A DNA stretch of 64,000 bases from Labrys sp. KNU-23 (GCF_008330945.1 NZ_CP043489.1:3545501-3609500), one strand, 5' to 3'; shown: positions 17,202 to 26,516, counted from the first letter of the stretch. The notes: generated from the sequence alone by a model not told the origin. Numbers and translations: made by a program.

Positions 17202-19829
17202 GTGACGGCGAACAGGGACGAGAACAAGCCGGCCGCGAGATTGCTCGTCCTGCCGCCCGGGAATGAGAGGCACTCCACCTTTCGGCGGCTGCTGCGTCGC
17301 GTGCCCTGGCGCTATGTCGGGCCGATCCTGTCGATCGGGCTGTTCGTCGGCGCACTCATCGTGCTGGCGTCGATCCTGCGCGGCGTCGAGCCGGAAAAGG
17401 TGGTGGCCGCTTTCACCGCCACGCCGGCGGCAGCGATCGCCCTTTCGATCCTGTTCACCGCACTCTCCTATCTCGCCTTGACCGGCTATGACGGCCTGGC
17501 GCTGCGCCAGATCGGTGCCAAGGATATTCCCTATTCCACGGCGGCCATCGGCTCCTTCACCTCCTATGCGATCAGCTACACGCTCGGCGTGCCTCTGCTG
17601 ACCGCCGGCGCGGTGCGCTACCGGGTCTATGGCGGCGCGGGGTTGTCCGCGCCGCAGATTGCCGCCCTGACCCTGGTGTGCACGCTGACCTTCTGGCTCG
17701 GCATGGGGGCCGTCCTGGCGTTCGGCCTGGTGCTGGTGCCGGGATCGGTAGCCGGCGTCGACCATTTGCCGCTTTCCCTCAACATGTCGATCGGCGTCGC
17801 CATCATCGCCGTGATCGTCGGCTATGTGGGCTATGTTTCGACCGGCCGGCGTGTGGTCGCGGTCGAGGGCTGGTCGATGCCGCTGCCCGGCGGCAAGGTC
17901 ACGGTCGCCCAGATCGTGCTCGGCGTCTTCGACGTCTGCGCCGGCGCTGGCGCACTCTACATTCTGCTGCCGGACCAGGCGGCGAACGTGCCCTTCTTCA
18001 CCTTCATGGTGATCTATGTGCTGGCCGCCTTTCTCGGCGTGCTCAGCCATGCGCCGGGCGGCATCGGCGTGTTCGAGACGACGATGCTGATCGCGCTGCC
18101 GATGATCGCCAAGGACGATCTGCTCGGCCGCATCATCCTCTACCGCGTCATCTATTACTTCGTGCCCTTCGCCCTCGCTCTGGCGATCCTGGGCGCTTAT
18201 GAGCTGGCGCGCCGGCGCCATGTCGTCGGCAAGATGGTGGACCAGGTCGCCGGCATCATGAAGCCGCTCGCCCCGATCCTGGTGGCGGGCGCCATGTTCC
18301 TGGCGGGCGGTGCCCTGCTGATCACCGGCGCCGTACCGGCCACGGAAGCCCGGCGCATCCTGCTCTCCAGCCTGGTGCCGCTGCCGGTGGTGGAAACAGC
18401 CCACGTCATCGCGTCGCTGTCGGGCGTGGCGCTGCTGTTCCTGGCGCGCGGCCTGATCCGGCGCATGGAGGCCGCCTGGCGCGCGGCGATGCTCGTCCTC
18501 CTGGTCGCCACCGTCGCCACCTTGCTGCGCAGCGCCGATTGGCGCTTCATGCTGACCTTGTGCTGCGCCTTGCTGGTGCTCGCCCTAAGCCGCCCGGCCT
18601 TTCCCCGTGGCTCGCGCGTGTTCGGCGTCGATTATTCACCGCTCCTGCTCGGCGCCATCACGGCCATGCTGGCGGTGACGGTGTGGATCGGCTTCTTTGC
18701 CTTCCGCTTCGTCGACTACACGCCGGAGCTGTGGGTCGCCTTCGGCTATGGCGATGAGATGTCGCGCTTCCTGCGCTCGACCAGCCTGGCGGTAGCCGCT
18801 GCCATCGTCATCGGCATCCTCAGTGCCTATTGGAAGGGGGGCATCGGCCTGGTGCCATCGGCTTCGATCGACATATCCGGCCTGGTCGCACGGGTGCCTT
18901 CGGCGGAAGCCCGGCTTGCTCTGCTGCCTGGCCAGATGCTGCTCGCCAACGACCAGGGCAATGCCGCCATGGTGGTGGCCCGCGCCGGGGCGTCCTCGAT
19001 CGCACTGGGCGATCCCATGGGCGATCCCGCCGTGGTGCAGGATCTGCTGTGGGTCTTCGGCGAAAGGGCCGAGCAGCAAAGACTGTGGCCGGTCATCCTC
19101 TCCGCCTCGCCGCGGATGCGGGCTGACTATCTCGAGGCCGGCCTGACGCTGACGCCGATCGGCGACCATGCCAGCCTCGATCTCGCCGGCCTGGCGGAGG
19201 AACCCTATAGCGGCGCCAATGCGATTTTCTCCTGGGCCGATATCCACGCCCTCAGCCTGGATCTGGTGCCGGCCGGCGCCACGGCCGCGATCATGCCGAC
19301 GCTGGAAGCCGTGTCGCGTTCCTGGCTCGCGGGTACCGGACGAAGCGAGGGGCACTTCGTCGTCGGGCGCTTCTCGCCCGGCTGGATCCGAACCAATGAC
19401 TGCGCCATCCTGCGCCGGGCGGGCGAGATCGTCGGCTTTGCCGTGGTGATGCGCAGTGCCGACAATGAGGAATGGGCGGTCGACATCCTGCGCTATCTGC
19501 CGGAACTGGGCATCTCGACGCTCGATTTCATGCTGCTGCGCCTGCTGCGCCTCGCCAAGGCCCGCGGTGCCCGGCGTTTCGATCTCGGCCTGACGCCCAA
19601 CCCGGCGCAGGCCGGCGAGAATCTCGGCCCGGCCTGGCAACGCGTCACGCCGCTGCTGTTCCGCTTCGGCGATCACATCGCCAATTTCGACGCGCTGCGC
19701 GGTTTCAAGGCCCGCTTCAATCCCCGCTTCGAGCCGCGCTATCTTGCCTGTACGGCGGGCTTTGCCTTGCCGCACATCCTGCAGGACGTCACCAACCTGA
19801 TCGAGAAGGGGCCGGAGAAGGTGGGGTAG
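17202..19829 (+). CDS. mprF: Bifunctional lysylphosphatidylglycerol flippase/synthetase MprF
   Basis: An 875-residue integral membrane protein with a GTG start. About the first 510 residues hold some 13-14 membrane helices including the flippase signature HAPGGIGVFETTMLIALP. Residues about 540-870 form the soluble DUF2156 aminoacyl-transferase domain (PNPAQAGENLGPAWQRV and the C-terminal FKARFNPRFEPRYLAC). The enzyme transfers an amino acid from tRNA to phosphatidylglycerol and flips the product, giving resistance to cationic peptides and acid. Both halves look intact. Whether lysine or alanine is used cannot be told from sequence. It appears monocistronic. Confidence 0.93.
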   Translation: MTANRDENKPAARLLVLPPGNERHSTFRRLLRRVPWRYVGPILSIGLFVGALIVLASILRGVEPEKVVAAFTATPAAAIALSILFTALSYLALTGYDGLALRQIGAKDIPYSTAAIGSFTSYAISYTLGVPLLTAGAVRYRVYGGAGLSAPQIAALTLVCTLTFWLGMGAVLAFGLVLVPGSVAGVDHLPLSLNMSIGVAIIAVIVGYVGYVSTGRRVVAVEGWSMPLPGGKVTVAQIVLGVFDVCAGAGALYILLPDQAANVPFFTFMVIYVLAAFLGVLSHAPGGIGVFETTMLIALPMIAKDDLLGRIILYRVIYYFVPFALALAILGAYELARRRHVVGKMVDQVAGIMKPLAPILVAGAMFLAGGALLITGAVPATEARRILLSSLVPLPVVETAHVIASLSGVALLFLARGLIRRMEAAWRAAMLVLLVATVATLLRSADWRFMLTLCCALLVLALSRPAFPRGSRVFGVDYSPLLLGAITAMLAVTVWIGFFAFRFVDYTPELWVAFGYGDEMSRFLRSTSLAVAAAIVIGILSAYWKGGIGLVPSASIDISGLVARVPSAEARLALLPGQMLLANDQGNAAMVVARAGASSIALGDPMGDPAVVQDLLWVFGERAEQQRLWPVILSASPRMRADYLEAGLTLTPIGDHASLDLAGLAEEPYSGANAIFSWADIHALSLDLVPAGATAAIMPTLEAVSRSWLAGTGRSEGHFVVGRFSPGWIRTNDCAILRRAGEIVGFAVVMRSADNEEWAVDILRYLPELGISTLDFMLLRLLRLAKARGARRFDLGLTPNPAQAGENLGPAWQRVTPLLFRFGDHIANFDALRGFKARFNPRFEPRYLACTAGFALPHILQDVTNLIEKGPEKVG

Positions 19830-19843
19830 GCGCAGCAGCCGAC

Positions 19844-19921
19844 GTCATTGCGAGCGTAGCGAAGCAATCCAGCTTTTGCCACGCGTGAAGGGCTGGATTG
19901 CTTCGCTGTGCTCGCAATGAC
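19844..19921. repeat. Hairpin repeat, GTCATTGCGAGC family (copy 1)
   Basis: Arms 19844-19872 and 19893-19921 are complementary with two mismatches and start GTCATTGCGAGCG. Two other copies occur at 48357-48429 and 57549-57634. It lies 14 bp after the mprF stop and could act as a terminator hairpin for it. Confidence 0.9.
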
Positions 19922-19979
19922 AAATGTCGACCGATGATTGGCGTCGACGATATCAACCTGCCAATGGAAAGCTAGTCGC

Positions 19980-20342
19980 ATGAAATCGCTTTCGCGAGCC
20001 GGCCTGATCATCTGCCTGACAATGCTGCCGGTCTCCGCTGCCTTGGCGGCGCCGACCTATCTGTCGTGCAGTTTTCCCAATCCCCCGAAAGAGCCGCAGA
20101 TCTTCAATTTCGCTCTCGACGCGTCGACCGGAATGCTTGGGGTCCATGTTCCCGAGACCGGCAGCGAGAGAAAGGTGAAGGCAGTGTTCGGCGAGAGCAC
20201 GGTCACGGCGAATGAGGGCGCGGTGGCGTGGGAGATCGACCCGTCCAAGCGAGCTGTCATCCGCGACAAGAGGATGGTGGGGGAGAAGGATCGCGGCGTC
20301 TGCAAGGACATATCCGTCGAGGAAAGCGGCTTCGAGCAATAG
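19980..20342 (+). CDS. Small exported protein of unknown function
   Basis: A 120-residue product with a Sec signal peptide (MKSLSRAGLIICLTMLPVSAALA, cleavage likely before APTY). I chose ATG 19980 rather than the upstream in-frame ATG at 19938 because it starts directly at the signal peptide. The mature part has two Cys (LSCSF and GVCKD) that could form a disulfide, a small beta-rich region and a charged C-terminus. I do not recognise a family. No partner gene is evident on either side. Confidence 0.6.
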   Translation: MKSLSRAGLIICLTMLPVSAALAAPTYLSCSFPNPPKEPQIFNFALDASTGMLGVHVPETGSERKVKAVFGESTVTANEGAVAWEIDPSKRAVIRDKRMVGEKDRGVCKDISVEESGFEQ

Positions 20343-20443
20343 CAGGATGGTTGCGATTTCCATTGGAGCGGGATTTGGAGCATCAGCCGGAGGCTGACAC
20401 TCCGTGTTTCCTGTACCCTTTCAAAGGCAAGGTCGGGACGGCC

Positions 20444-20487
20444 TTGACAAAAGGGGACTCCCGGTCGAGTATTGTTAGTATACAAAC
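20444..20487 (+). promoter_or_regulatory. Promoter and candidate GntR-type operator before the reductase cluster
   Basis: TTGACA (20444-20449) and GAGTAT (20467-20472) are spaced by 17 bp. Overlapping the expected transcription start, GTTAGTATACAAAC (20474-20487) is a palindrome around GTATAC with one mismatched pair, a shape common for FCD-type GntR regulators. No regulator gene is adjacent. The assignment is inferred. Confidence 0.5.
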
Positions 20488-20516
20488 GAATTTGACCCGC
20501 CTCGGGGGCTCGCTCC

Positions 20517-22031
20517 ATGCCGTCCTACAGTGAGTTTTCCGCCCATAGCGAGTTCGAGGCGCCGGCTCCGACGGTCTCGGCGGACGGCAAGATCCGCTGC
20601 GATGCCTGCCCGGTGATGTGCTACATCAAGCCGGGCATGGCGGGGGCCTGCGACCGCTATGCCAACGACAATGGCACGCTGATCCGGGTCGATCCGCACA
20701 TCCTCCTGGAGCGTACGGTTTCCGAAGGCGGCGACCTCGTGCCCTTCGGCGGCGCCAAGGGATGGGACGGTTCCCTGGTGCCGAATCCGGAGAAATTCGT
20801 CACCGCCATCGGCGCGGGCACCACCTATCCTGATTACAAGCCGGCCCCCTTCATCGTCTCGTCCGAGGTCGAAGGCGTCGACATGGTCACGGTGGTGACC
20901 GAGGGCATCTTCTCCTATTGCGGCGTCAAGGTGAAGATCGACACCGACCGCTTCGTCGGTCCCGAGCAGAGCACGGTGCGGGTGAACGGGGAGGCGATCG
21001 GCCATGTCACCACCGGCGAATATGGCTCGCAGATGCTGTCGCTGGGCGGCGTGCACCATCTCACCGGCGGCTCCAAGAAAGAGGGCCGCGTCACTTGCGA
21101 CGCCCTGCTCGATCTGTGCAACCGCAAGCCGGTCGAGATGACCGTGGATGGTGGCGCCACCCTGGTGATCGAGGCGGGCAAGGCACCTGTCGTCAACGGG
21201 CAGCTCGAACAGCGCATGCGCGTCGGCTGCGGTTCGGCCACCATCGGCATTTTCGCCCGGCAATGGCTCGGCAAAGCCGACGAGGTGGTGGTGGTCGACG
21301 ACCACATCACCGGCGTGCTGTCCGAGCACCAGGCCGGCAAGCTGCTCGACATCCCCGATACCGGCATCAAGCTCAAGGGGCGGCGTTCCACGCCCGGGCG
21401 CTATTTCCAGGTGGCGGAACCCGGCACCGGCTGGGGCGGCACCAATATCGACGATCCCCTCGCCATTCTCGGCCCGTTCGACCCCAAGACGGCCTGGCCG
21501 GGCCTGCGCCTCTTGATGGTGAGCACGACCGGGGAGCATCACGGCTATTACGAACTCGACGAGGCGCTGCAGCCGGTGCGGCGGGACCTGCCGACATCCC
21601 TGGTGGAGTCGGTGGAGCGCATTGCCGAAAACTGCGAGCCGGCCCTAGCCACGGTGCTGTTCATCGGCGGTGCCGGCGGTTCCCTGCGGGCCGGCGTCAC
21701 CGAAAACCCGGTGCGGCTGACGCGCTCGGTCAAGGATGCCGTGACCTATGTCACCTGCGGCGGCGCCCCGGTCTATGTCTGGCCCGGCGGCGGCATCACC
21801 TTCATGGTCGATGTCACGCGCCTGCCGGACAATGCCTTCGGCTATGTGCCGACGCCGGCTCTGGTCGCGCCGATCGAGTTCACCCTGCGGCTCGACGACT
21901 ACGAGGCGATGGGCGGCCATATGGGCCATGTCAGGCCGCTCTCCAATGTCCGCGACGGGGTCGATCTCGCCCAGCGTGCCGACAATCCCTGGCCTTTCGC
22001 GCCCCATGCGGCCCGGAGGTCGCACGGATGA
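20517..22031 (+). CDS. 6-hydroxynicotinate reductase-like Fe-S protein
   Basis: A 504-residue protein that I assign to the family annotated as 6-hydroxynicotinate reductase. The N-terminus has a four-Cys cluster (IRCDACPVMCYIKPG...ACDRY, residues about 24-45) suited to a 4Fe-4S centre. The rest is rich in Gly turns (VGCGSATIGIFARQWL, GGAGGSLRAGVTENPVR, CGGAPVYVWPGGGITFMVD). No Mo-cofactor or flavin motif is clear. Its stop overlaps the UPF0280 start (ATGA), so the two are coupled. The clostridial namesake reduces a pyridine ring; whether this aerobe's homologue does so is unproven. Confidence 0.75.
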   Translation: MPSYSEFSAHSEFEAPAPTVSADGKIRCDACPVMCYIKPGMAGACDRYANDNGTLIRVDPHILLERTVSEGGDLVPFGGAKGWDGSLVPNPEKFVTAIGAGTTYPDYKPAPFIVSSEVEGVDMVTVVTEGIFSYCGVKVKIDTDRFVGPEQSTVRVNGEAIGHVTTGEYGSQMLSLGGVHHLTGGSKKEGRVTCDALLDLCNRKPVEMTVDGGATLVIEAGKAPVVNGQLEQRMRVGCGSATIGIFARQWLGKADEVVVVDDHITGVLSEHQAGKLLDIPDTGIKLKGRRSTPGRYFQVAEPGTGWGGTNIDDPLAILGPFDPKTAWPGLRLLMVSTTGEHHGYYELDEALQPVRRDLPTSLVESVERIAENCEPALATVLFIGGAGGSLRAGVTENPVRLTRSVKDAVTYVTCGGAPVYVWPGGGITFMVDVTRLPDNAFGYVPTPALVAPIEFTLRLDDYEAMGGHMGHVRPLSNVRDGVDLAQRADNPWPFAPHAARRSHG

Positions 22032-22900
22032 GGGCCGGGCCGCAGGCTGCAATCCTCGGTGATGGCGGGCGCCTGCATCTGCAGCACGGCCCGATCGATC
22101 TCATCATCGAGGCGCAGGCCGGGCCCGAGGCAGTCCAGGCAGCCTATGGCGCGGCGATGCAGCGTTTCGACGGTCTGCTCGAGACCCTCTGCGAGGAACT
22201 CTCCCTCCTGCGATCGCCCCAGACGGCGGATAGCCCTCCCGCGCGGGGCGTGGTCGCACGGCGCATGCAGGCCGCGGTCGCCCCCTATGCCGGCGGCCAT
22301 TTCATCACCCCGATGGCGGCGGTGGCCGGTGCCGTGGCGGACGAGATCCTGGCGGCGATGCACGCGGTGGCGCCCCTGCGCCGCGCCTTCGTCAACAATG
22401 GCGGCGACATCGCCCTCTATCTGGCCGAGGGCGAGGACTTCGCCATCGGCCTGGTCGATCGCCCCGACAGGCCGGGCCTGTTCGCCCGCAGCCATGTCCG
22501 GGCGGGCGAAGGCATTGGCGGCATCGCCACCTCCGGCTGGCGCGGGCGCAGCTTTTCGCTCGGCATCGCCGATGCCGTCACCGTGCTGGCCGGCAATGCC
22601 GCCGCTGCCGATGCGGCGGCCACCATCATCGCCAATGCCGTAGACCTGCCTGGCCATCCCGCCGTCCACAGGGTGTCGGCGTCTTCACTGCAGCCCGATA
22701 GCGATCTCGGCGAACGCCTGGTGACGCGGGATGTCGGCCCCCTCACGCATGAGGACATCGCCACCGCCCTGCGGGCAGGGGAGGCGAGGGCTCGCGGTCT
22801 CATCGACGGCGGGCTGATCCGCGCCGCCGCCCTCCATCTTGCCGGCGTCACCACGCTGGTGTCGACTGCCAACACTTTGCTGCAACCGAAAGCCGCCTGA
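22028..22900 (+). CDS. UPF0280 family protein (ApbE-like fold)
   Basis: A 290-residue protein coupled to the preceding gene by a 4-bp overlap. It matches UPF0280, which shares the fold of ApbE flavin transferases: NNGGDIALYLAEGEDFAIGL and the SGWRGRSFSLGIADAVTVLAGNAAAADAAATIIANAV stretch. It lacks a signal peptide and the full ApbE FMN-transfer signature is not evident. It could modify or assemble a cofactor of the coupled Fe-S reductase, but that is inference from pairing only. The next gene starts 1 bp after the stop. Confidence 0.8.
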   Translation: MRAGPQAAILGDGGRLHLQHGPIDLIIEAQAGPEAVQAAYGAAMQRFDGLLETLCEELSLLRSPQTADSPPARGVVARRMQAAVAPYAGGHFITPMAAVAGAVADEILAAMHAVAPLRRAFVNNGGDIALYLAEGEDFAIGLVDRPDRPGLFARSHVRAGEGIGGIATSGWRGRSFSLGIADAVTVLAGNAAAADAAATIIANAVDLPGHPAVHRVSASSLQPDSDLGERLVTRDVGPLTHEDIATALRAGEARARGLIDGGLIRAAALHLAGVTTLVSTANTLLQPKAA

Positions 22901-22901
22901 C

Positions 22902-23486
22902 ATGCCCGAAATCGTCCTGCGCAAGCGCGCCGTCATCGTCGAAGAGATTTTCCATGAGGGCGGCCCCGTCAGCGCCGTGCCGCTGAAGCGCGGTGCCATT
23001 CTGAGCGTGATCCACAATCCCTTTGCAGGCCGCTATGTCGAGGAGATCGCGCCCTTCATGGAGGAGCTCAAGCCGCTCGGCGTGGAGATGGCCGGAGCGC
23101 TGCTGGCGGCGCTCGGCGGCAAGGCCGGGGAGGTCCAGGGCTATGGCAAGGGCGCCATCGTCGGCGCCGCCGGTGAACTCGAGCATGGCGCGCTCTGGCA
23201 TGTGCCCGGCGGCTACGCCATGCGCGAGATCCTCGGGGATGCCAAGGCGATCGTGCCTTCGGCCAAGAAACTCGGCGGCCCCGGCACGCGGCTCGACGTG
23301 CCCGTCACCCATATCAACGCCTCCTATGTGCGCAGCCATTTCGACGCCATGGAGGTGGGGCTCGCCGATGGCCCGAAGGCCGACGAACTCCTGCTCGTCC
23401 TGGTGATGACAACAGGCGCGCGCATCCACGCCCGTGTCGGCGGCCTCGCGGCCAAGGACGTGAAGGGCGTGGACGGTCTGCGCTGA
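22902..23486 (+). CDS. 'Amino acid synthesis' family protein (PF06684), copy 1
   Basis: A 194-residue protein of the PF06684 (DUF1185) family. Diagnostic stretches are HNPFAGRYVEEI, GYGKGAIVG, GELEHGALWH, IVPSAKKLGGPG and NASYVRSHFDAMEVG. The family name comes from gene context, not from a demonstrated activity; structures show a YjgF/chorismate-mutase-like trimeric fold. It begins 1 bp after the UPF0280 gene. A second paralogue lies 156 bp downstream. Confidence 0.82.
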   Translation: MPEIVLRKRAVIVEEIFHEGGPVSAVPLKRGAILSVIHNPFAGRYVEEIAPFMEELKPLGVEMAGALLAALGGKAGEVQGYGKGAIVGAAGELEHGALWHVPGGYAMREILGDAKAIVPSAKKLGGPGTRLDVPVTHINASYVRSHFDAMEVGLADGPKADELLLVLVMTTGARIHARVGGLAAKDVKGVDGLR

Positions 23487-23513
23487 GGCATCGTCCGGAA
23501 ATAACTGAAGCGC

Positions 23514-23580
23514 CACCTTTGTCATGCCCGGGCTTGACCCGGGCATCCAGAAGTCCCGCCTTCGATGTCTGCAAAGGTCG
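23514..23580. repeat. Intergenic palindromic repeat (CTTGACCCGGGCATCC type)
   Basis: Ends CACCTTTGTCATGCCCGG and GCAAAGGTCG and the core CTTGACCCGGGCATCC match the element at 13233-13299. An inner stem pairs GCCCGGG with CCCGGGC around CTTGA. It separates the two PF06684 genes. Confidence 0.75.
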
Positions 23581-23642
23581 AGCCAATTCGATTCACCTGT
23601 TGACCGGCGAGACCTAACTCTGCTCCGGAAAGGACCATCGTC

Positions 23643-24227
23643 ATGCCCGCCAGCATCCGCAAGCTCGTCACCTTCGTCGAGGAAACCAGGCGCGAGATGG
23701 ATCGCCCCGTCGAGCCGCCGGTCAGGCGCGCGGCTGCGATCGCAGTGATCGCCAATCCCTTCGCCGGCCGCTATGTCGAGGATCTCACGCCGCTGATGGA
23801 CATCGGCGAGGAGCTTGGCGCCTTGCTCACCCAGCGTGCGGTCGACGCCCTCGGCATCGAAGGGGCCACCGCCGAGAGCTATGGCAAGGCCGCGGCCGTG
23901 GGCGAGAATGGCGAGCTCGAACATGCCGCCGCCATCCTGCATCCCAGGATGGGCACGCCGGTGCGCAAGGTGCTCGGCAAGGGCGCGGCCCTGATCCCGT
24001 CGGCCAAGAAGCGCTGCGGCCTCGGTGGCGTGCTCGACGTGCCGCTCGGCCACAAGGACGCGGCCTATGTGCGCAGCCATTTCGATGCCATGGAAGTGCG
24101 CGTTCCCGACGCGCCGCGCGCCGACGAGATCCTGGTCGCGATCGTCGTCACCGACAGCGGGCGCCCCTTGCCGCGTGTCGGCGGCCTGACCAAGGCCGAG
24201 ATCAAGGGCGAGGACGGCTTGCGGTAG
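23643..24227 (+). CDS. 'Amino acid synthesis' family protein (PF06684), copy 2
   Basis: A 194-residue paralogue of the gene at 22902. Shared blocks include ANPFAGRYVEDLTPLM, YGKAAAVGENGELEHAA, LIPSAKKRCGLGG and AAYVRSHFDAMEVRVPD; in between the two proteins differ widely, so the duplication is old. It probably belongs to the same operon, although a palindromic repeat lies in the gap. The pair may form a hetero-oligomer, which is a guess. Confidence 0.82.
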   Translation: MPASIRKLVTFVEETRREMDRPVEPPVRRAAAIAVIANPFAGRYVEDLTPLMDIGEELGALLTQRAVDALGIEGATAESYGKAAAVGENGELEHAAAILHPRMGTPVRKVLGKGAALIPSAKKRCGLGGVLDVPLGHKDAAYVRSHFDAMEVRVPDAPRADEILVAIVVTDSGRPLPRVGGLTKAEIKGEDGLR

Positions 24228-24247
24228 GGGATCGGCAAGCGATACGG

Positions 24248-24356
24248 CTGGGACCGCGGACGTCTCGTCCGCCTCTTCCTTTCCCGCAAATGCGGTGGTT
24301 CCAAGGAGCGGACGTCGCGACATGCAAGCATGTCGCTGTGACATCCGCGGTCCCAG
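24248..24356. repeat. REPIN-like inverted pair (CTGGGACCGCGGACGT variant)
   Basis: Outer arms 24248-24263 and 24341-24356 are complementary with one mismatch. An inner palindrome GCGACATGCAAGCATGTCGC occupies about 24317-24336. It belongs to the same CTGGGAYCGC family as the elements near the transposase at 36191-36956. Confidence 0.75.
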
Positions 24357-24483
24357 GCGCGGTGTTTCCCAAGCCCCGCATGACAGCCTTGACGCCGCCT
24401 CGCCCGATCTGTTCCCTGGGGCATTGCCGACGGCTCTGCTTCGGCCGACGGTCCGGCGCAGGCAGCGACAGGGAGCTTCGAGG

Positions 24484-26418
24484 ATGCGGTTTTCACTCCG
24501 GCCGATGCTTGCCGGCCTTGCCTTTGTGCTGGTCGGGTGCACGGCTCTCTCTGCTCCCGCTTGGGCGGACAAGCGCGTCGCCCTGGTGATCGGCAATTCG
24601 GCCTATCGCAACACCGTGCCGCTGCCCAATCCCCGCAACGATGCCACCGACGTCGCCAAGGCCCTGAAGGCGGTCGGCTTCACGGTGGTCGAGGGCTATG
24701 ATCTCGACAAGCGCGGCATGGACGATGCCTTCAGGCGCTTCGCCAACGAGGCCGAGGGCGCCGATGCGGCGCTGTTCTATTATGGCGGCCACGGTTTCCA
24801 GTTCCAGGGCTCGAACTATCTGATGCCCGTCGATGCCAAGCTGACCGGCGTCGGCGACGTCAATTACGAGATGGCGCGGGTCGACGACATCCTCAACGAC
24901 CTGCAGCGCGCCAATGGCGTGCGCATCGTCATGCTCGATGCCTGCCGCGACAACCCCCTGGCTCAGCAGCTTTTGTCCAAGGCGAGCCCGACCCGCTCGA
25001 TCGGCATCAGCCGCGGCCTCGCCCGCATCCAGCAGACGGCGGGCAGCGTGATCGCCTATTCCACCCAGCCCGGTGCCGTCGCGGCCGATGGCGGCGGCCG
25101 CAACAGCCCGTTTGCCGCGGCCTTTCTTGGGGAGGTCGGCAAGCCTGGGGTCGAGATCGGTGCCTTGTTCCGCCGTGTCGCCGCCAATGTCTACAAGGCC
25201 ACCAATGAGCGGCAACTGCCCGAGGTGACCTTCTCGCTGCTCGGCGATTTCTATTTCGCGGGCGGGAGTTCGGCGCCCACCCCGGTGCCGCCTGTATTGC
25301 CCACGCCCGCACCACAGACGCCCGCACCCGCGCCACTGGACGCTGCTGCCCAGGCTGCGGTGGAAGGATGCGACAAGATGGCGGCTTCGCCGCAGGACAT
25401 GGACCGCCCCTCGGGCGTGCCCGGTGTCGAGTTCAACCGCATCCAGCCTCGCTTGGCCGTCGAAGCCTGCCGGGCGGCGCTGGCCGCCGCTCCCGAGGAT
25501 CGGCGCGTGCAGTTCCAGCTGGCGCGTGCGCTCGATGTCGCTGGCAGCGATGCCGAGGCGCGGGAGCTGCTGACCAAGGCCGCCGCCGCGGGCTCGGTCT
25601 CGGCCATGTCGGACCTGGCCCTGATGCTGGAAACGGGCGAGGGCGGCCCCATGGATCTGCCGCATGCCGTGTCCCTGTTCGACCAGGCCGCTGCGGCCGG
25701 CAATATCTCGGCCATGCGCAATATCGCCATCGAGTTCGAGAATGGCACCGGTCGCCCGCGCGACGCCGTGCAGGCGGCGCAATGGTACCGGAAGGCCGCC
25801 GACACCGGCGATCCGCAGGCGATGGGCTTCCTGGCCGTGCTCTATCTGCAGGGCACGGGCGTGCCCAAGAACGCCGGCGAGGCGCGCCAATGGATCGACA
25901 AGCTCGTCGAGACCGAGCACACCCAGACCATGCTGCGGGTCGGCTATGTGCTGCTCGGCCAGACCGGCGCGGTGAAGGATTTCGCCACGGCCCGCAAGCT
26001 GTTCCAGCGTGCGGCCGAACTGGGTGATGGCGACGGCAACGTCATGCTCGGGAACATGGCGGCCAACGGCATTGGCGGGCCGCGCGATTTCGGCAGGGCC
26101 ACGGATTTCTTCGAGAGGGCCGCGGCGATCGGCAACCTCAATGCCAAGGCCAGCCTGATACCGTTCCTGATGGCGGGGGCTGGTGGCATCAAGCGCGATC
26201 CCGGCAAGGCGGCCGATTACGGCCTGGAAGCCTTGAGGGGTGGCTCGCCGGTGGCCCGCGGTCTCCTGATCGACAAGGCCTCGACCTCGCTTACGCCGCA
26301 ACTGCGCAAGGCCGTCGAGCAGCGGCTGGCCAAGGCCGGCCTGCTCAATCGCGCCCCGGACGGCAGCTACGGGGCCGACACCTTGGCAGCCCTGCAGGCC
26401 TTCGTGCTGGCGAAATAG
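24484..26418 (+). CDS. Exported caspase-like protease with Sel1 repeats
   Basis: A 644-residue protein. Residues 1-29 are a signal peptide; LVGC at 16-19 could be a lipobox, so a lipoprotein is possible. Residues about 30-255 form a peptidase C14 (caspase/orthocaspase) domain with the His103 of YYGGHG and the Cys154 of LDACRDNP, the catalytic dyad. A Pro/Ala linker (residues 257-285) leads to Sel1-like tetratricopeptide repeats (residues about 340-600; AMSDLALMLETGEGG and AMRNIAIEFENGTG are typical units). The short C-terminus (YGADTLAALQAFVLAK) may contact peptidoglycan. Start 24484 is chosen because the signal peptide begins there. A second exported caspase gene lies 1.5 kb downstream. Confidence 0.9.
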   Translation: MRFSLRPMLAGLAFVLVGCTALSAPAWADKRVALVIGNSAYRNTVPLPNPRNDATDVAKALKAVGFTVVEGYDLDKRGMDDAFRRFANEAEGADAALFYYGGHGFQFQGSNYLMPVDAKLTGVGDVNYEMARVDDILNDLQRANGVRIVMLDACRDNPLAQQLLSKASPTRSIGISRGLARIQQTAGSVIAYSTQPGAVAADGGGRNSPFAAAFLGEVGKPGVEIGALFRRVAANVYKATNERQLPEVTFSLLGDFYFAGGSSAPTPVPPVLPTPAPQTPAPAPLDAAAQAAVEGCDKMAASPQDMDRPSGVPGVEFNRIQPRLAVEACRAALAAAPEDRRVQFQLARALDVAGSDAEARELLTKAAAAGSVSAMSDLALMLETGEGGPMDLPHAVSLFDQAAAAGNISAMRNIAIEFENGTGRPRDAVQAAQWYRKAADTGDPQAMGFLAVLYLQGTGVPKNAGEARQWIDKLVETEHTQTMLRVGYVLLGQTGAVKDFATARKLFQRAAELGDGDGNVMLGNMAANGIGGPRDFGRATDFFERAAAIGNLNAKASLIPFLMAGAGGIKRDPGKAADYGLEALRGGSPVARGLLIDKASTSLTPQLRKAVEQRLAKAGLLNRAPDGSYGADTLAALQAFVLAK

Positions 26419-26516
26419 GCCTCTTCGATGGCAGATAGGGCCTGTTTCTGACGATACAGGCAGGAATCGCAGGTCATGTCATCAACAGGACAGCAATCCC
26501 CAACAGGAACTGTCCC

